The position numbers were made by a program, and so were the translations under genes. DNA of 26,446 nt from a virus. The stretch is from positions 1 to 26,446 of the IMG/VR virus record IMGVR_UViG_3300045136_000191. The stretch is one strand, 5' to 3'. Positions 1 to 6,028 of the stretch are shown here, in pieces (position 1 is the first letter of the stretch; each line of letters begins with the position of its first letter). The notes under the pieces were generated by a model. That model did no database searches, was not told where the DNA came from, and saw nothing but the letters and a program-made list of their open reading frames with translations.

Positions 1-335
1 GTCAACAGATAATCGGCGGACGTTTCGTTTAGGCGAGTATGCAATGTATTCAATACATTTGTGACATCGTTGTCGGAGATTGTGCCGGATGGCATAGCGG
101 TCGCGTCGGTTATAAGCATGCATATTCCTTTACCTTCGATGGCGGTAATCGCTAATTCTCGACAGCATGCCCAATCGGGATCACGCCAGGTCTGGCCGGT
201 GAAGGGATCAACAATCCAACCGCAATCCTCAAGTGCGACGATAGCTTGCGGAGAAAGCGCCAGCGGCAATCCCTCCTCGCTCGCCAGTTGCAAGATTTCA
301 GATATTCGATTGTCGGTATCTTGTGCCGTGCTCAT
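1..335 (-). CDS. Hypothetical protein, 3' end cut by window edge
   Basis: An open frame runs leftward from an ATG at 333-335 and leaves the window without a stop, giving at least 111 residues that begin MSTAQDTDNRISEILQLASE. The product looks soluble and acidic, with a tryptophan-containing patch (FTGQTWRDPDW) around residues 44-54 and no membrane segment. I recognise no family. The start is chosen as the first ATG; its Shine-Dalgarno is weak (GTGAG about 6 nt upstream). A weak promoter could lie upstream on the minus strand (TTGAAT at 392-387, 17-nt spacer, TACACG at 369-364); its -35 would fall inside the long palindrome at 384-430, which could act as operator. The gene has the same direction as the sigma/FtsK/ParB block at the other end of the window. 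Confidence 0.55.
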   Translation of the reverse strand, partial: MSTAQDTDNRISEILQLASEEGLPLALSPQAIVALEDCGWIVDPFTGQTWRDPDWACCRELAITAIEGKGICMLITDATAMPSGTISDNDVTNVLNTLHTRLNETSADYLL

Positions 336-383
336 AAAGTCTCACTTTCTAAAAACGTCGATGCGTGTACCACCCTACGCCTG

Positions 384-430
384 GCCATTCAACTTTCACT
401 GTCATCGGATGACAGTGAAAGTTGAATGGC
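384..430. repeat. Perfect 23-bp-arm palindrome (copy 1 of shared palindromic element)
   Basis: Arms 384-406 and 408-430 are exact reverse complements around a single G at 407. The inner core, 396-418 (TCACTGTCATC, G, GATGACAGTGA), occurs again at 26071-26093, but the outer parts of the arms differ completely between the copies while staying self-complementary. It lies between the minus-strand gene at 1-335 and the structured RNA region at 431-550. It could be an operator, a partition-type site or an inserted palindromic element; sequence alone does not decide. Confidence 0.9.
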
Positions 431-550
431 TCCGGTCTGCGCCGCAGCGGAGGAAAAAGGGGAAATAGAGAAGTGTAGCGCTCAGAATTAGGAGGATGCT
501 GCGACGCAGACCGGAATGATGAGCGACTGCGTTAAACAGTCGCTCTTTTT
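431..550 (+). ncRNA. Candidate structured small RNA ending in a terminator
   Basis: A 17-bp long-range stem pairs 431-447 with 499-515 with one mismatch. It encloses about 50 nt of purine-rich, apparently unpaired sequence, and is followed at once by the terminator hairpin at 521-550. No convincing gene fits inside; an 8-codon frame after an AGGAGG at 490-495 is very short. The loop contains AGCGGAGGAAAA (446-457), which recurs in the second short-RNA candidate at 5941-5952. I see no good plus-strand promoter upstream, so this may instead be the 3' end of a transcript entering from the left. The structure is seen; the RNA itself is inferred. Confidence 0.45.
521..550 (+). terminator. Rho-independent terminator upstream of int
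   Basis: A 9-bp perfect stem (GAGCGACTG, 521-529, with CAGTCGCTC, 537-545) has a 7-nt loop and is followed by five T at 546-550. It insulates the integrase gene from plus-strand transcription from the left. The int promoter begins immediately after it. Confidence 0.85.
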
Positions 551-551
551 G

Positions 552-560
552 TGCTACACT
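552..560 (+). promoter_or_regulatory. Extended -10 promoter for integrase
   Basis: TG at 552-553 followed by C and TACACT at 555-560 makes an extended -10 element. The -35 region (TTAAAC, 532-537, 17-nt spacing) is poor and lies within the preceding terminator hairpin. The layout TG-C-TANNNT recurs at 2622, 5880, 13252 and, on the minus strand, 13201. Confidence 0.5.
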
Positions 561-634
561 GGAGTTGCGATGACATCAGTGCGGACACCTGTACAAGAAG
601 TTTTCCATTTCACAACTACAACAGGAGTCCGATC

Positions 635-1522
635 ATGCTGTATAGTGAAGCAATTTCGTTATATCGCACGTATTTACGTTCACGTCGTCGCGCAACCAAG
701 ACGCTGGCGTGGTACGCAGAGCAATTTGCAGCGTTTGCGTCCTGGCGTGGCAAGGATGGCGATCTGCCAGATGTCGAGGAAATCGAGCGATTTCTCGCCG
801 ATTGCCACGACGCCGGCCTGTCGCCGTCCACCGTCCACGCCCGCTATCGTGCGCTCAAGGCGCTGTTCCGGTTTCTGGAAAAGCGCCGGAAGATCGACCG
901 TGACGCCAATCCGATCTTGATGCTGGAAGCGCCGTCTGTGCCGAAGACGGTACGCCCATACGTCACGTTGCCGGAGCTGCGCCAGTTGCTGGCGACGTGC
1001 GGTGATGACTGGATCGGGCAACGAGATCGGCTGATCCTGTTGTTGCTGTTTTTCAGTGGGCTGCGATTGAGTGAGATTGCCGCGCTCCAGGTTGGTGATC
1101 TCGATGCGGCGGCGCTGGAGGTGGTGGTGCGACGTGGTAAAGGCGACAAGGCGCGCGTGGTGCCAATGTCGCCGGAAGTGCGCCCGGCATTGACGGCGTA
1201 CCTGTTCCAGCGGCCGGAGCATCGTGATGAGTTGTGGCTCGCTTCCGATGGCTACGGCGGCGTGACCGGTGCGCTCAAGCCTGAAGGCATCCGCCAGATG
1301 ATCTTCCGCCGGTGCAAGCGTGCCGGGTTGCCGAAATTCGGGCCACATCGCTTCCGTCATGGCTTTGCGATGTGGATGCTCAATAACGGCGCGCGGCTGA
1401 CGACGGTCGCCACGGCGATGGGTCACAGCGACCCGGCGATCACGGCGTCCGTCTATGCGCACACGACGGCGAGCACAGTGCGCAGCGAGTACGATGCGGC
1501 GCTGGCGACCCTGACCAGATGA
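635..1522 (+). CDS. int: Tyrosine-family site-specific integrase
   Basis: This 295-residue protein is a phage integrase that catalyses recombination between attP and the host att site. Residues 1-95 form a SAM-like core-binding domain (YRTYLRSRRRATKTLAWY, then SPSTVHARYRALKALFRFL). The catalytic domain shows the family's residues: R144 (SGLRLSEIAAL), a lysine near 169 (RRGKGDK), H238 and R241 (HRFRH), H264 (MGHSDP) and the nucleophile Y274 (SVYAH). I chose ATG 635 because AGGAG at 623-627 precedes it at good spacing; an upstream GTG at 551 in the same frame lies inside the promoter. It reads toward the attachment site 65 nt downstream, the usual int-attP arrangement. Length and motifs are complete, so it should be active. 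Confidence 0.96.
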   Translation: MLYSEAISLYRTYLRSRRRATKTLAWYAEQFAAFASWRGKDGDLPDVEEIERFLADCHDAGLSPSTVHARYRALKALFRFLEKRRKIDRDANPILMLEAPSVPKTVRPYVTLPELRQLLATCGDDWIGQRDRLILLLLFFSGLRLSEIAALQVGDLDAAALEVVVRRGKGDKARVVPMSPEVRPALTAYLFQRPEHRDELWLASDGYGGVTGALKPEGIRQMIFRRCKRAGLPKFGPHRFRHGFAMWMLNNGARLTTVATAMGHSDPAITASVYAHTTASTVRSEYDAALATLTR

Positions 1523-1587
1523 TTGTAGATCAGGTGTTCTCCAGAGAGAAAAACGGCTGATCTGCACCCTGTCAACGGTTTGATCCG

Positions 1588-1634
<47 letters not shown>

Positions 1635-1635
1635 T

Positions 1636-1717
1636 CACCTTACAGCCCTTATGCGGTTGTAAAGGTGCGTTTCTAGGGCGTCCGATCCGTCGTTGTTCAG
1701 GTGGGCGGGTCGGACGC
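1636..1717. repeat. Inverted repeats beside the att core
   Basis: Two hairpins follow the tRNA fragment. 1636-1667 pairs CACCTTACAGCC with GGTTGTAAAGGTG with one bulge and one wobble. 1678-1689 pairs with 1706-1717 over 12 bp with one wobble. A further 7-bp repeat (AGATCAG 1527-1533, CTGATCT 1557-1563) lies between int and the core. They may be arm-type integrase or excisionase sites, or the int terminator, although no T-run follows. The rest of 1523-1723 shows no gene. Confidence 0.5.
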
Positions 1718-1723
1718 TCGGAA

Positions 1724-1921
1724 TCACGATTGCAATACAGTCCAGTCCAGCTTGATGCCCTTGCGGTTGGCATAGTCGATCACATGTTGCTTCTCGACTC
1801 TGCGCCAGCCGTCGTCGGTGATTCGCACACTCGGCAATTCACCATTATCGATCAGGCGTCTGACTGTATCTGGACTCACGCCGAAAAGCTTTGCTATTTC
1901 GGGTGGTGTCAGATACTCCAT
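1724..1921 (-). CDS. xis: Excisionase-like helix-turn-helix protein
   Basis: This 65-residue protein is almost all one MerR/excisionase-type winged helix: LTPPEIAKLFGVSPDTVRRL at residues 4-23, then the wing (ELPSVRITDDGWRRVEKQHV). It matches the HTH_17 family of small excisionases and DNA-binding regulators in size and pattern. An AAGGAG stands about 7 nt before the ATG. It is transcribed leftward toward attP and convergently with int, the common layout for an integration-excision switch. A strong promoter at 1966-1994 drives it. It could instead be a simple transcription regulator; location favours an excisionase role. Confidence 0.72.
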   Translation of the reverse strand: MEYLTPPEIAKLFGVSPDTVRRLIDNGELPSVRITDDGWRRVEKQHVIDYANRKGIKLDWTVLQS

Positions 1922-1965
1922 TGTGATCTCCTTATGTGTACCACATTTGCTAATTTTACGAGATT

Positions 1966-1994
1966 AGATTACACCCGATCAGGGCGATTGTCAA
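1966..1994 (-). promoter_or_regulatory. Sigma-70 promoter for xis-like gene
   Basis: On the minus strand, TTGACA (1994-1989), a 17-nt spacer and TAATCT (1971-1966) make a near-consensus promoter. The expected start near 1959 gives a leader of about 38 nt to the ATG at 1921. It is one of only two promoters here with a full TTGACA. Confidence 0.8.
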
Positions 1995-2028
1995 TCCTCA
2001 ATTGCCCGATTGCGAAAGGAATTGATCC

Positions 2029-2433
2029 ATGCCCAAACAGCAGATGATCATCCTGGAAGGCGATGGCACGTATCAGATCGAGGTCGTTGGTGAATCTCGT
2101 TACTGGGACAACCTACGCAAGCTGGCCGGTTCGTGCGAAAACAACGCTGTCGAAGTGATCAAAACCGCGTACTTGGTGCCGGAACCGCGCAATCCCAACG
2201 ATCCCAATGCCGTGCGTGTGGAGATTGACCGTCTGACTGTCGGCTATCTGCCCAGATCGGTCGCTGCTAAGCTATCGCCGCTGCTACGTGCGCGCCAGAT
2301 AGTCGCCGTGCAAGCGACAGCGCGAATTACTGCGTTCGAGGGCGCCAACAATTACAGCGTGTGGGTAGATGGCGACATTGACGAAATTCTGCATAGGTTT
2401 TCGCCAGCGCGTCCGTGGTGGCGCGTCTGGTGA
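2029..2433 (+). CDS. Stand-alone HIRAN-domain protein
   Basis: The 134-residue product has the HIRAN pattern. VVGESRYWDNLRKLAG (residues 19-34) starts the domain; LVPEPRNPNDPNAVRVEI (49-66) holds the conserved N-P-x-D-x-N-A-V stretch; VGYLPRSVAAKLSPLL (71-86) follows. HIRAN domains bind DNA, in the eukaryotic HLTF helicase single-stranded 3' ends, and stand-alone bacterial and phage forms are thought to recognise damaged or unusual DNA. The ATG has AAGGAA upstream. The last residues (SPARPWWRVW) are encoded by the left arm of a 19-bp perfect inverted repeat whose loop holds the stop codon. It lies divergent from xis, in the lysogeny and att region. Its function in this phage is unknown. Confidence 0.75.
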   Translation: MPKQQMIILEGDGTYQIEVVGESRYWDNLRKLAGSCENNAVEVIKTAYLVPEPRNPNDPNAVRVEIDRLTVGYLPRSVAAKLSPLLRARQIVAVQATARITAFEGANNYSVWVDGDIDEILHRFSPARPWWRVW

Positions 2434-2453
2434 GGCGCCACCACGGACGCGCT
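2406..2453. repeat. 19-bp perfect inverted repeat spanning the HIRAN stop codon
   Basis: Arms 2406-2424 and 2435-2453 are exact reverse complements around a 10-nt loop (2425-2434) containing the TGA at 2431-2433. As RNA this is a very stable, GC-rich hairpin, but it lacks a T-run. It may stabilise the 3' end of the mRNA or add to the two terminators that follow immediately. Confidence 0.9.
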
Positions 2454-2488
2454 CTTGGACCCGGGTCGATTGACTAGGCTTTTTTGTT
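2452..2488 (+). terminator. Terminator repeat R1
   Basis: An imperfect 7-bp stem (CCGGGTC, GATT loop, GACTAGG) is followed by six T. The 37-nt unit starting CTCTTGGACCC is repeated almost exactly at 2531-2568, 79 bp downstream. Confidence 0.65.
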
Positions 2489-2530
2489 CGATAGCCCTCA
2501 AAGCCCCACGACCACTCACCCATAACGAAA
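2488..2530 (+). other. 43-nt antisense copy of tail gene segment 18909-18951
   Basis: The reverse complement of 2488-2530 matches 18909-18951 at 42 of 43 positions; the one difference is G for C at the eleventh base. That segment encodes FVMREWSWGFEGYR in the tail-tip protein at 18367-19137. A plus-strand transcript reading through R1 would therefore carry 43 nt complementary to that tail mRNA, enclosed by two terminator hairpins. Position and identity are seen directly; an antisense role is inferred. It could equally be a recombination scar. Confidence 0.85.
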
Positions 2531-2568
2531 CTCTTGGACCCGAGTCGATTGACCCGGCTTTTTTTGTT
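2531..2568 (+). terminator. Terminator repeat R2
   Basis: This is the second copy of the R1 unit, with three substitutions and one extra T. The stem is CCGAGTC, GATT loop, GACCCGG, with one A-C mismatch and a seven-T tail. It closes the HIRAN transcription unit before the next promoter. Confidence 0.75.
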
Positions 2569-2621
2569 GCCGCAGCGCGGGAATTCCTGTCCTGCTGACG
2601 ATTCCGTAAGCAGCACATTTA

Positions 2622-2630
2622 TGCTATGAT
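2622..2630 (+). promoter_or_regulatory. Extended -10 promoter for the terminase region
   Basis: TG at 2622-2623, C, then TATGAT at 2625-2630. The -35 region (TTCCGT at 2602-2607) is poor. A start near 2637 gives a leader of about 37 nt with a strong AGGAGG before the ATG at 2674. It follows the tandem terminators, so it is probably the start of the unit running through TerL. Confidence 0.6.
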
Positions 2631-2673
2631 GTTATTGTACATAGAATCATTCGGTATGGAATGAGGAGGATCG

Positions 2674-2955
2674 ATGTCTACGAACGCGTTGCCTGGCGTG
2701 GTGTGGGTGGTTCTGATTTTGGCGCTGATCCCCGGCGTGCAGGGTGTCCTGGAGCGATTTTTCCCATCTGCGGAGTATTGGTATAGCGCTCTAATCGTGG
2801 CGGTGCTGGGAGCGATTGCGAAGGCGATTGAGGTGTGGGCGCGCCAGCAGGGGATGCAGATCGAGGTGAGCGATGGTGCTCCCACGCCGCTGGCGGCGCT
2901 GGCGGCGAGCGAGGTAGCGCCGCCGGGAAAACTATGGCGCTGGTTGTTTGGCTAA
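2674..2955 (+). CDS. Small two-helix membrane protein, holin-like
   Basis: The 93-residue product has hydrophobic segments at about residues 8-26 (GVVWVVLILALIPGVQGVL) and 37-53 (YSALIVAVLGAIAKAIE), then a polar tail. An ideal AGGAGG lies 5 nt before the ATG. Size and two membrane segments fit a holin or superinfection-exclusion protein, but no specific family is recognised. It is the first gene after the promoter at 2622 and precedes the HNH and terminase genes, an unusual site for a holin, since no endolysin is nearby. Confidence 0.6.
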   Translation: MSTNALPGVVWVVLILALIPGVQGVLERFFPSAEYWYSALIVAVLGAIAKAIEVWARQQGMQIEVSDGAPTPLAALAASEVAPPGKLWRWLFG

Positions 2956-2986
2956 TTACCTGAGCTAATGGTAGGAGTTGAATCGT

Positions 2987-3337
2987 ATGCCGACCAAAGC
3001 GCCGACGGCGTGTGTGCGACCTGGCTGCGCCGGGTTGGTACGCGCTGGCGTATGTTCGGTGTGTGGCAATCTACGCAGGCGCACGGTTGCCGAGCATGAT
3101 AAGCGGCGCGGTAGCCGCCACGAGCGCGGCTACGATGCACGATGGGAGCGGGTGCGCCGAATGCACCTGGCCAAAGAGCCGCTATGCCGAATGTGTGGTA
3201 GACCTGCCGTCCTGGTCGATCACATCACGCCGATACGCGACAACGGCGCAGTGCTCGACGATGACAACCTGCAATCCTTGTGCAGGCGATGCCATGATGC
3301 GAAGACTGCCAATGATTTGCGCAAGCGTGCCGGGTAG
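2987..3337 (+). CDS. HNH endonuclease
   Basis: The 116-residue product has an N-terminal cysteine cluster (CVRPGC then CSVCG) and a C-terminal HNH domain: CRMCG at about 68-72, LVDHITPI (the DH of the motif), DDDNLQSLCRRCHDAKT with N and the final H, and CxxC zinc ligands. Such nucleases sit directly before terminase in many HK97-like phages and work with the packaging motor in making cohesive ends. The start is ATG 2987 with GTAGGAG at 2971-2977; a TTG at 2978 in frame is less likely. A gap of about 100 nt with no recognisable feature separates it from TerS. The neighbouring terminase genes support a packaging role rather than a homing endonuclease. Confidence 0.88.
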   Translation: MPTKAPTACVRPGCAGLVRAGVCSVCGNLRRRTVAEHDKRRGSRHERGYDARWERVRRMHLAKEPLCRMCGRPAVLVDHITPIRDNGAVLDDDNLQSLCRRCHDAKTANDLRKRAG

Positions 3338-3439
3338 GGGGTGCAAATGTTGGGGAGATTGGCGCACAGTACCGGCGCCGCAGCACTGCGCACGCAAAAC
3401 CGAGTTTTCGACCAAAAGTGCATGGGAGGGAATTAGCGC

Positions 3440-3892
3440 ATGGGCGCACGTGGCCCACTACCGAGAAAGCGAACAACAGGGCAAGCTGCTACGGGTACGG
3501 GCAAACGGCGGCTGCGCAGGCTGCCGGACGATGTCGACGCAATCTTTCGGCGGCTGGTGCGAGACATTGAAAATCTGAACGCGGGGGACGCGGCGCTGAT
3601 CGAGGATATGGCGCGGTGGCTGGCGATTGCGAAGCGAGCATATGCTGACCTGCACGTCGGCGGGAAGATGGCGCTGACGGTGACGGACACGGCGCACGGC
3701 AACAAAGAGGAGAGCCGGAAAAATCCGCTCCTGATCGTGCTGCGGACGGCGAGCGAACAGCTACGCGCCAACGCCCAGCAGCTCGGCGCGTCACCAATGG
3801 CGCGCGCGCGGCTGCCTGAACGCGAACAGGAACAGCTAAGCATAGCCGATATTCTGTTCGCAGATGTCAATGCTGATCACGATGGGTTGTGA
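3440..3892 (+). CDS. terS: Terminase small subunit, P27-like
   Basis: The 150-residue protein begins MGARGPLPRKRTTGQAATG, the N-terminal signature of the P27 family of small terminase subunits. A helical region with LNAGDAALIEDMARWLAIAKRAY (about 46-68) and a conserved middle NPLLIVLRTASEQLRANAQQLG (about 95-116) follow. It recognises phage DNA and recruits the large subunit to start packaging. GGGAGGG lies about 10 nt before the ATG. Its stop overlaps the GTG start of TerL by 4 nt, indicating translational coupling. Confidence 0.88.
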   Translation: MGARGPLPRKRTTGQAATGTGKRRLRRLPDDVDAIFRRLVRDIENLNAGDAALIEDMARWLAIAKRAYADLHVGGKMALTVTDTAHGNKEESRKNPLLIVLRTASEQLRANAQQLGASPMARARLPEREQEQLSIADILFADVNADHDGL

Positions 3893-5433
3893 ATTGGTTT
3901 GACGAACGCGCCGCAACGGTGGCTGAACGATTCTTTGACCGAATGCTGGTGCACATAGAAGGCCCACTAGCCGGTAAGCCGTTCGTGTTGGAACCATGGC
4001 AGCGGGCGATCGTGCGTGAATTGTTCGGGCGGAAGGTGGGCAAGCTGCGTCAGTATCGCAAGCTCTATTTGGAAGTGCCGCGCGGAAACGGCAAAAGCAC
4101 CTTTGCGGCAGGGCTGGCGCTTTATTTGTTGTCGGTGGATGGAGAGCAATCGGCGAAGATATACAGCGCAGCGGCTGACCGGGAGCAGGCGAGCATCGTT
4201 TTTGAAACGGCGGAGAAGATGGTTAAGGCGTCGCCGTTTTTGTCAAGCCGGATCAGGACGTATCGCAATAGGACGATGGTTTACGAGGCAACGGGCAGCA
4301 AATATATTGCGCTGAGTTCCGACGCTTACACAAAGCATGGCCTTAACCCACACGGCATCGTATTTGATGAGCTACACGCACAGCCAAATCGGGAGTTGTA
4401 CGACGTGCTCAACACGGCGATGGGCAAGCGCAGCCAGCCGTTGATGATCATGATCACGACGGCTGGCTATGATCGAAATTCAATTTGCTGGCAACAGCAC
4501 GAGTACGCCCGTCAGGTGGCGGCGGGCATTATCGATGATCCGACATTCTATTCGGTGATTTATGCAGCGCCAGAAGACGCCGACTGGACCGACCCGGCTA
4601 CCTGGCGCATGGCAAATCCAAACTACGGCGTCAGCGTGCATGAGGAATTTCTGCGCCAAGAATGCGAGGTGGCAAAGGCAATACCCGCTTATCAAAACAC
4701 GTTTCGGCGTCTTTATCTGAATCAGTGGACGCAACAGGAGAGTCGCTGGATCGACATGCAGGCGTGGGATAAGTGTGCGACGGCACTGCCGGACTTGAGC
4801 GGTCGGGTATGCTATGGCGGGCTTGATTTGGCTTCGACAACGGATATTGCGGCGCTGGCGCTGGCGTTTCCTCCAAATGCGGAAGGGGAGCCGTTTTACT
4901 TGCTGCCCTTGTTCTGGATTCCTGAGGAGCGCATGATTGAACGTGAACGCCGGGATCGGGTTCCTTACTCGACCTGGGTGCGCCAGGGGCTGGTGACGGC
5001 GACGCCGGGCAATGTGATCGATTACGCCTATATCCGCCAGCAGATCAACGAGTTGGCGAAGGTGTACGACCTGCGAGAGGTGGCGTTCGATCCGTGGAAT
5101 GCTACGCAGTTGTCGGTTCAACTCCAGGACGATGGGATCAATATGATTGAGATGCGTCAGGGGTTTGCAAGCCTGAGCGGGCCGTCCAAGGAGTTTCTGC
5201 GGCTGGTGCTGGCGGGCTTGGTGGCGCATGGCGGCAACCCGGTGTTGCGCTGGATGGCGGACAATGTGGTGACGCGCCAAGACCCGGCAGGCAACGTGAA
5301 GCCGGATAAAAGCAAGAGCATGAACCGGATCGATGGGATCGTGGCGAGTGTGATGGCAATCGGGCGGGCGATGCTGGCGAACCCGAAGGCGGGACGGTCG
5401 ATCTATGAAGACCGCGGCATAATGCTGATATGA
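3889..5433 (+). CDS. terL: Terminase large subunit (packaging ATPase and nuclease)
   Basis: The 514-residue product is a full-length Terminase_1-type motor. The ATPase domain shows Walker A PRGNGKST at 64-71, Walker B GIVFDE at 156-161 and a coupling motif (MIMITTAGYD, about 186-195). The RNase H-like nuclease domain begins with GGLDLASTTD (D313) and includes FDPWNATQL and a late acidic residue in NRIDGIVASVMA (about 484). It translocates DNA into the prohead through the portal and cuts it. The GTG start overlaps the TerS stop. In typical order the portal follows directly downstream on the same strand; here two small ORFs, a promoter-RNA-terminator unit and then a reversed head module follow. 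Confidence 0.96.
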   Translation: MNWFDERAATVAERFFDRMLVHIEGPLAGKPFVLEPWQRAIVRELFGRKVGKLRQYRKLYLEVPRGNGKSTFAAGLALYLLSVDGEQSAKIYSAAADREQASIVFETAEKMVKASPFLSSRIRTYRNRTMVYEATGSKYIALSSDAYTKHGLNPHGIVFDELHAQPNRELYDVLNTAMGKRSQPLMIMITTAGYDRNSICWQQHEYARQVAAGIIDDPTFYSVIYAAPEDADWTDPATWRMANPNYGVSVHEEFLRQECEVAKAIPAYQNTFRRLYLNQWTQQESRWIDMQAWDKCATALPDLSGRVCYGGLDLASTTDIAALALAFPPNAEGEPFYLLPLFWIPEERMIERERRDRVPYSTWVRQGLVTATPGNVIDYAYIRQQINELAKVYDLREVAFDPWNATQLSVQLQDDGINMIEMRQGFASLSGPSKEFLRLVLAGLVAHGGNPVLRWMADNVVTRQDPAGNVKPDKSKSMNRIDGIVASVMAIGRAMLANPKAGRSIYEDRGIMLI

Positions 5434-5442
5434 GGTTGTGCT

Positions 5443-5733
5443 GTGTCAAGAGAGATGCTGCCGACGGAGCGGGTGGCGCTGGCAACGTGGTTGCTGGTGC
5501 AAGGACAGGCGATTACTGTGCGCCAACTTGCAAAAAGGCTGGAGATTACGCCGCGCGGGGCAAGGATGATGTTGGAGAAAATGAGCGGTGTGCTGCCGTT
5601 GACGGTGGAAGAGGGTGATGACGGCGGACTGTGGCAGATTTGTGGAAGAAATTGGGTAGATGAGCCGTGGGAAGTGGAAGTATGGCAAAATGGCGAAGAG
5701 GTGGCAGGCGGCGGTCGGCGCGGTGGGTGGTGA
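5443..5733 (+). CDS. Winged-helix DNA-binding protein
   Basis: The 96-residue product has a helix-turn-helix pattern at about residues 9-45: VALATWLLVQGQAITVRQLAKRLEI, then TPRGARMMLEKMS, which looks like a small winged helix of the kind used by transcription regulators. A variable, tryptophan-rich tail follows (GLWQICGRNW, EPWEVEVW). The GTG start is 9 nt after the terL stop, so the gene is co-transcribed. A regulator placed directly after terminase and before the 5860 promoter might control that promoter or the reversed head operon; this is inference. Confidence 0.6.
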   Translation: MSREMLPTERVALATWLLVQGQAITVRQLAKRLEITPRGARMMLEKMSGVLPLTVEEGDDGGLWQICGRNWVDEPWEVEVWQNGEEVAGGGRRGGW

Positions 5734-5739
5734 TCTGGT

Positions 5740-5874
5740 ATGATCGTGGGCCACAGGGTGACGATTCAGGGGCGGCTGTTATCGGACCCGGGCTGGCGTC
5801 GGCTGGGGTCGCAGACGATCACGGCGGAGCAGGCATTGACCAGGCTGATGGCGAGGGACTTGACAAAGCTCTGA
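5740..5874 (+). CDS. Small ORF, unknown function
   Basis: A 44-codon frame starts at an ATG 6 nt after the previous stop and ends in the middle of the 5860 promoter. The product begins MIVGHRVTIQGRLLSDPGW and ends ALTRLMARDLTKL. No family is recognised. The close spacing and continuous strand suggest a real gene; its short length keeps confidence low. The promoter's -35 element is coding sequence for its last residues. Confidence 0.42.
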   Translation: MIVGHRVTIQGRLLSDPGWRRLGSQTITAEQALTRLMARDLTKL

Positions 5875-5888
5875 TCGTTTGCTATACT
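5860..5888 (+). promoter_or_regulatory. Near-consensus sigma-70 promoter
   Basis: TTGACA at 5860-5865, a 17-nt spacer and TATACT at 5883-5888, with TG at 5880-5881 as an extended -10. This is the best plus-strand promoter in the window. It drives only about 130 nt before a strong terminator, which points to a short RNA. Confidence 0.85.
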
Positions 5889-5894
5889 ATACGC

Positions 5895-6028
5895 TGGATC
5901 AGCGTTCCGTGCATTGTGGCGCCATGCCAGCGCCCGCAGAAGCGGAGGAAAATCGGGACGCTTTGTAAAAAGGATGCCGTTTTTTTATTTGTTTAGCGCC
6001 GTGGGGTAAATCCCTGCGGCGCTTTTTT
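5895..6028 (+). ncRNA. Candidate small RNA between promoter and terminator
   Basis: The interval between the strong promoter and a strong terminator is about 134 nt. AGCGTTCCG (5901-5909) pairs with CGGGACGCT (5954-5962) with one wobble. Inside it GGCGC and GCGCC (about 5919-5935) can form a small hairpin, and AGCGGAGGAAAA at 5941-5952 repeats the loop sequence of the RNA candidate at 431-550. A possible 11-codon hydrophobic peptide (MPFFYLFSAVG) starts at 5974, so it could be a leader-peptide or small-protein mRNA instead. It lies exactly at the left border of the reversed head module. Promoter and terminator are seen; the RNA is inferred. Confidence 0.6.
5996..6028 (+). terminator. Strong Rho-independent terminator
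   Basis: An 11-bp stem (5996-6006 with 6012-6022, two G-U wobbles) closes a TAAAT loop and is followed by six T (6023-6028). It stops plus-strand transcription before the convergent minus-strand head operon. The TAA stop of the gene at 6027-6341 overlaps its T-run. Confidence 0.93.

Noticed and set aside
551-634. Upstream GTG start giving a 323-residue integrase
   Set aside because: It would begin within the promoter -10 region and has no ribosome binding site; ATG 635 has one and starts at the usual domain border.
2452-2568. A CRISPR array with one spacer
   Set aside because: Only two repeats are present, they carry terminator-like T-runs and differ at several positions, and no cas gene is in the window. 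Treated as repeated terminators around an antisense fragment.
2674-2955. Confident holin call
   Set aside because: Only size and two hydrophobic segments support it; no endolysin is adjacent.
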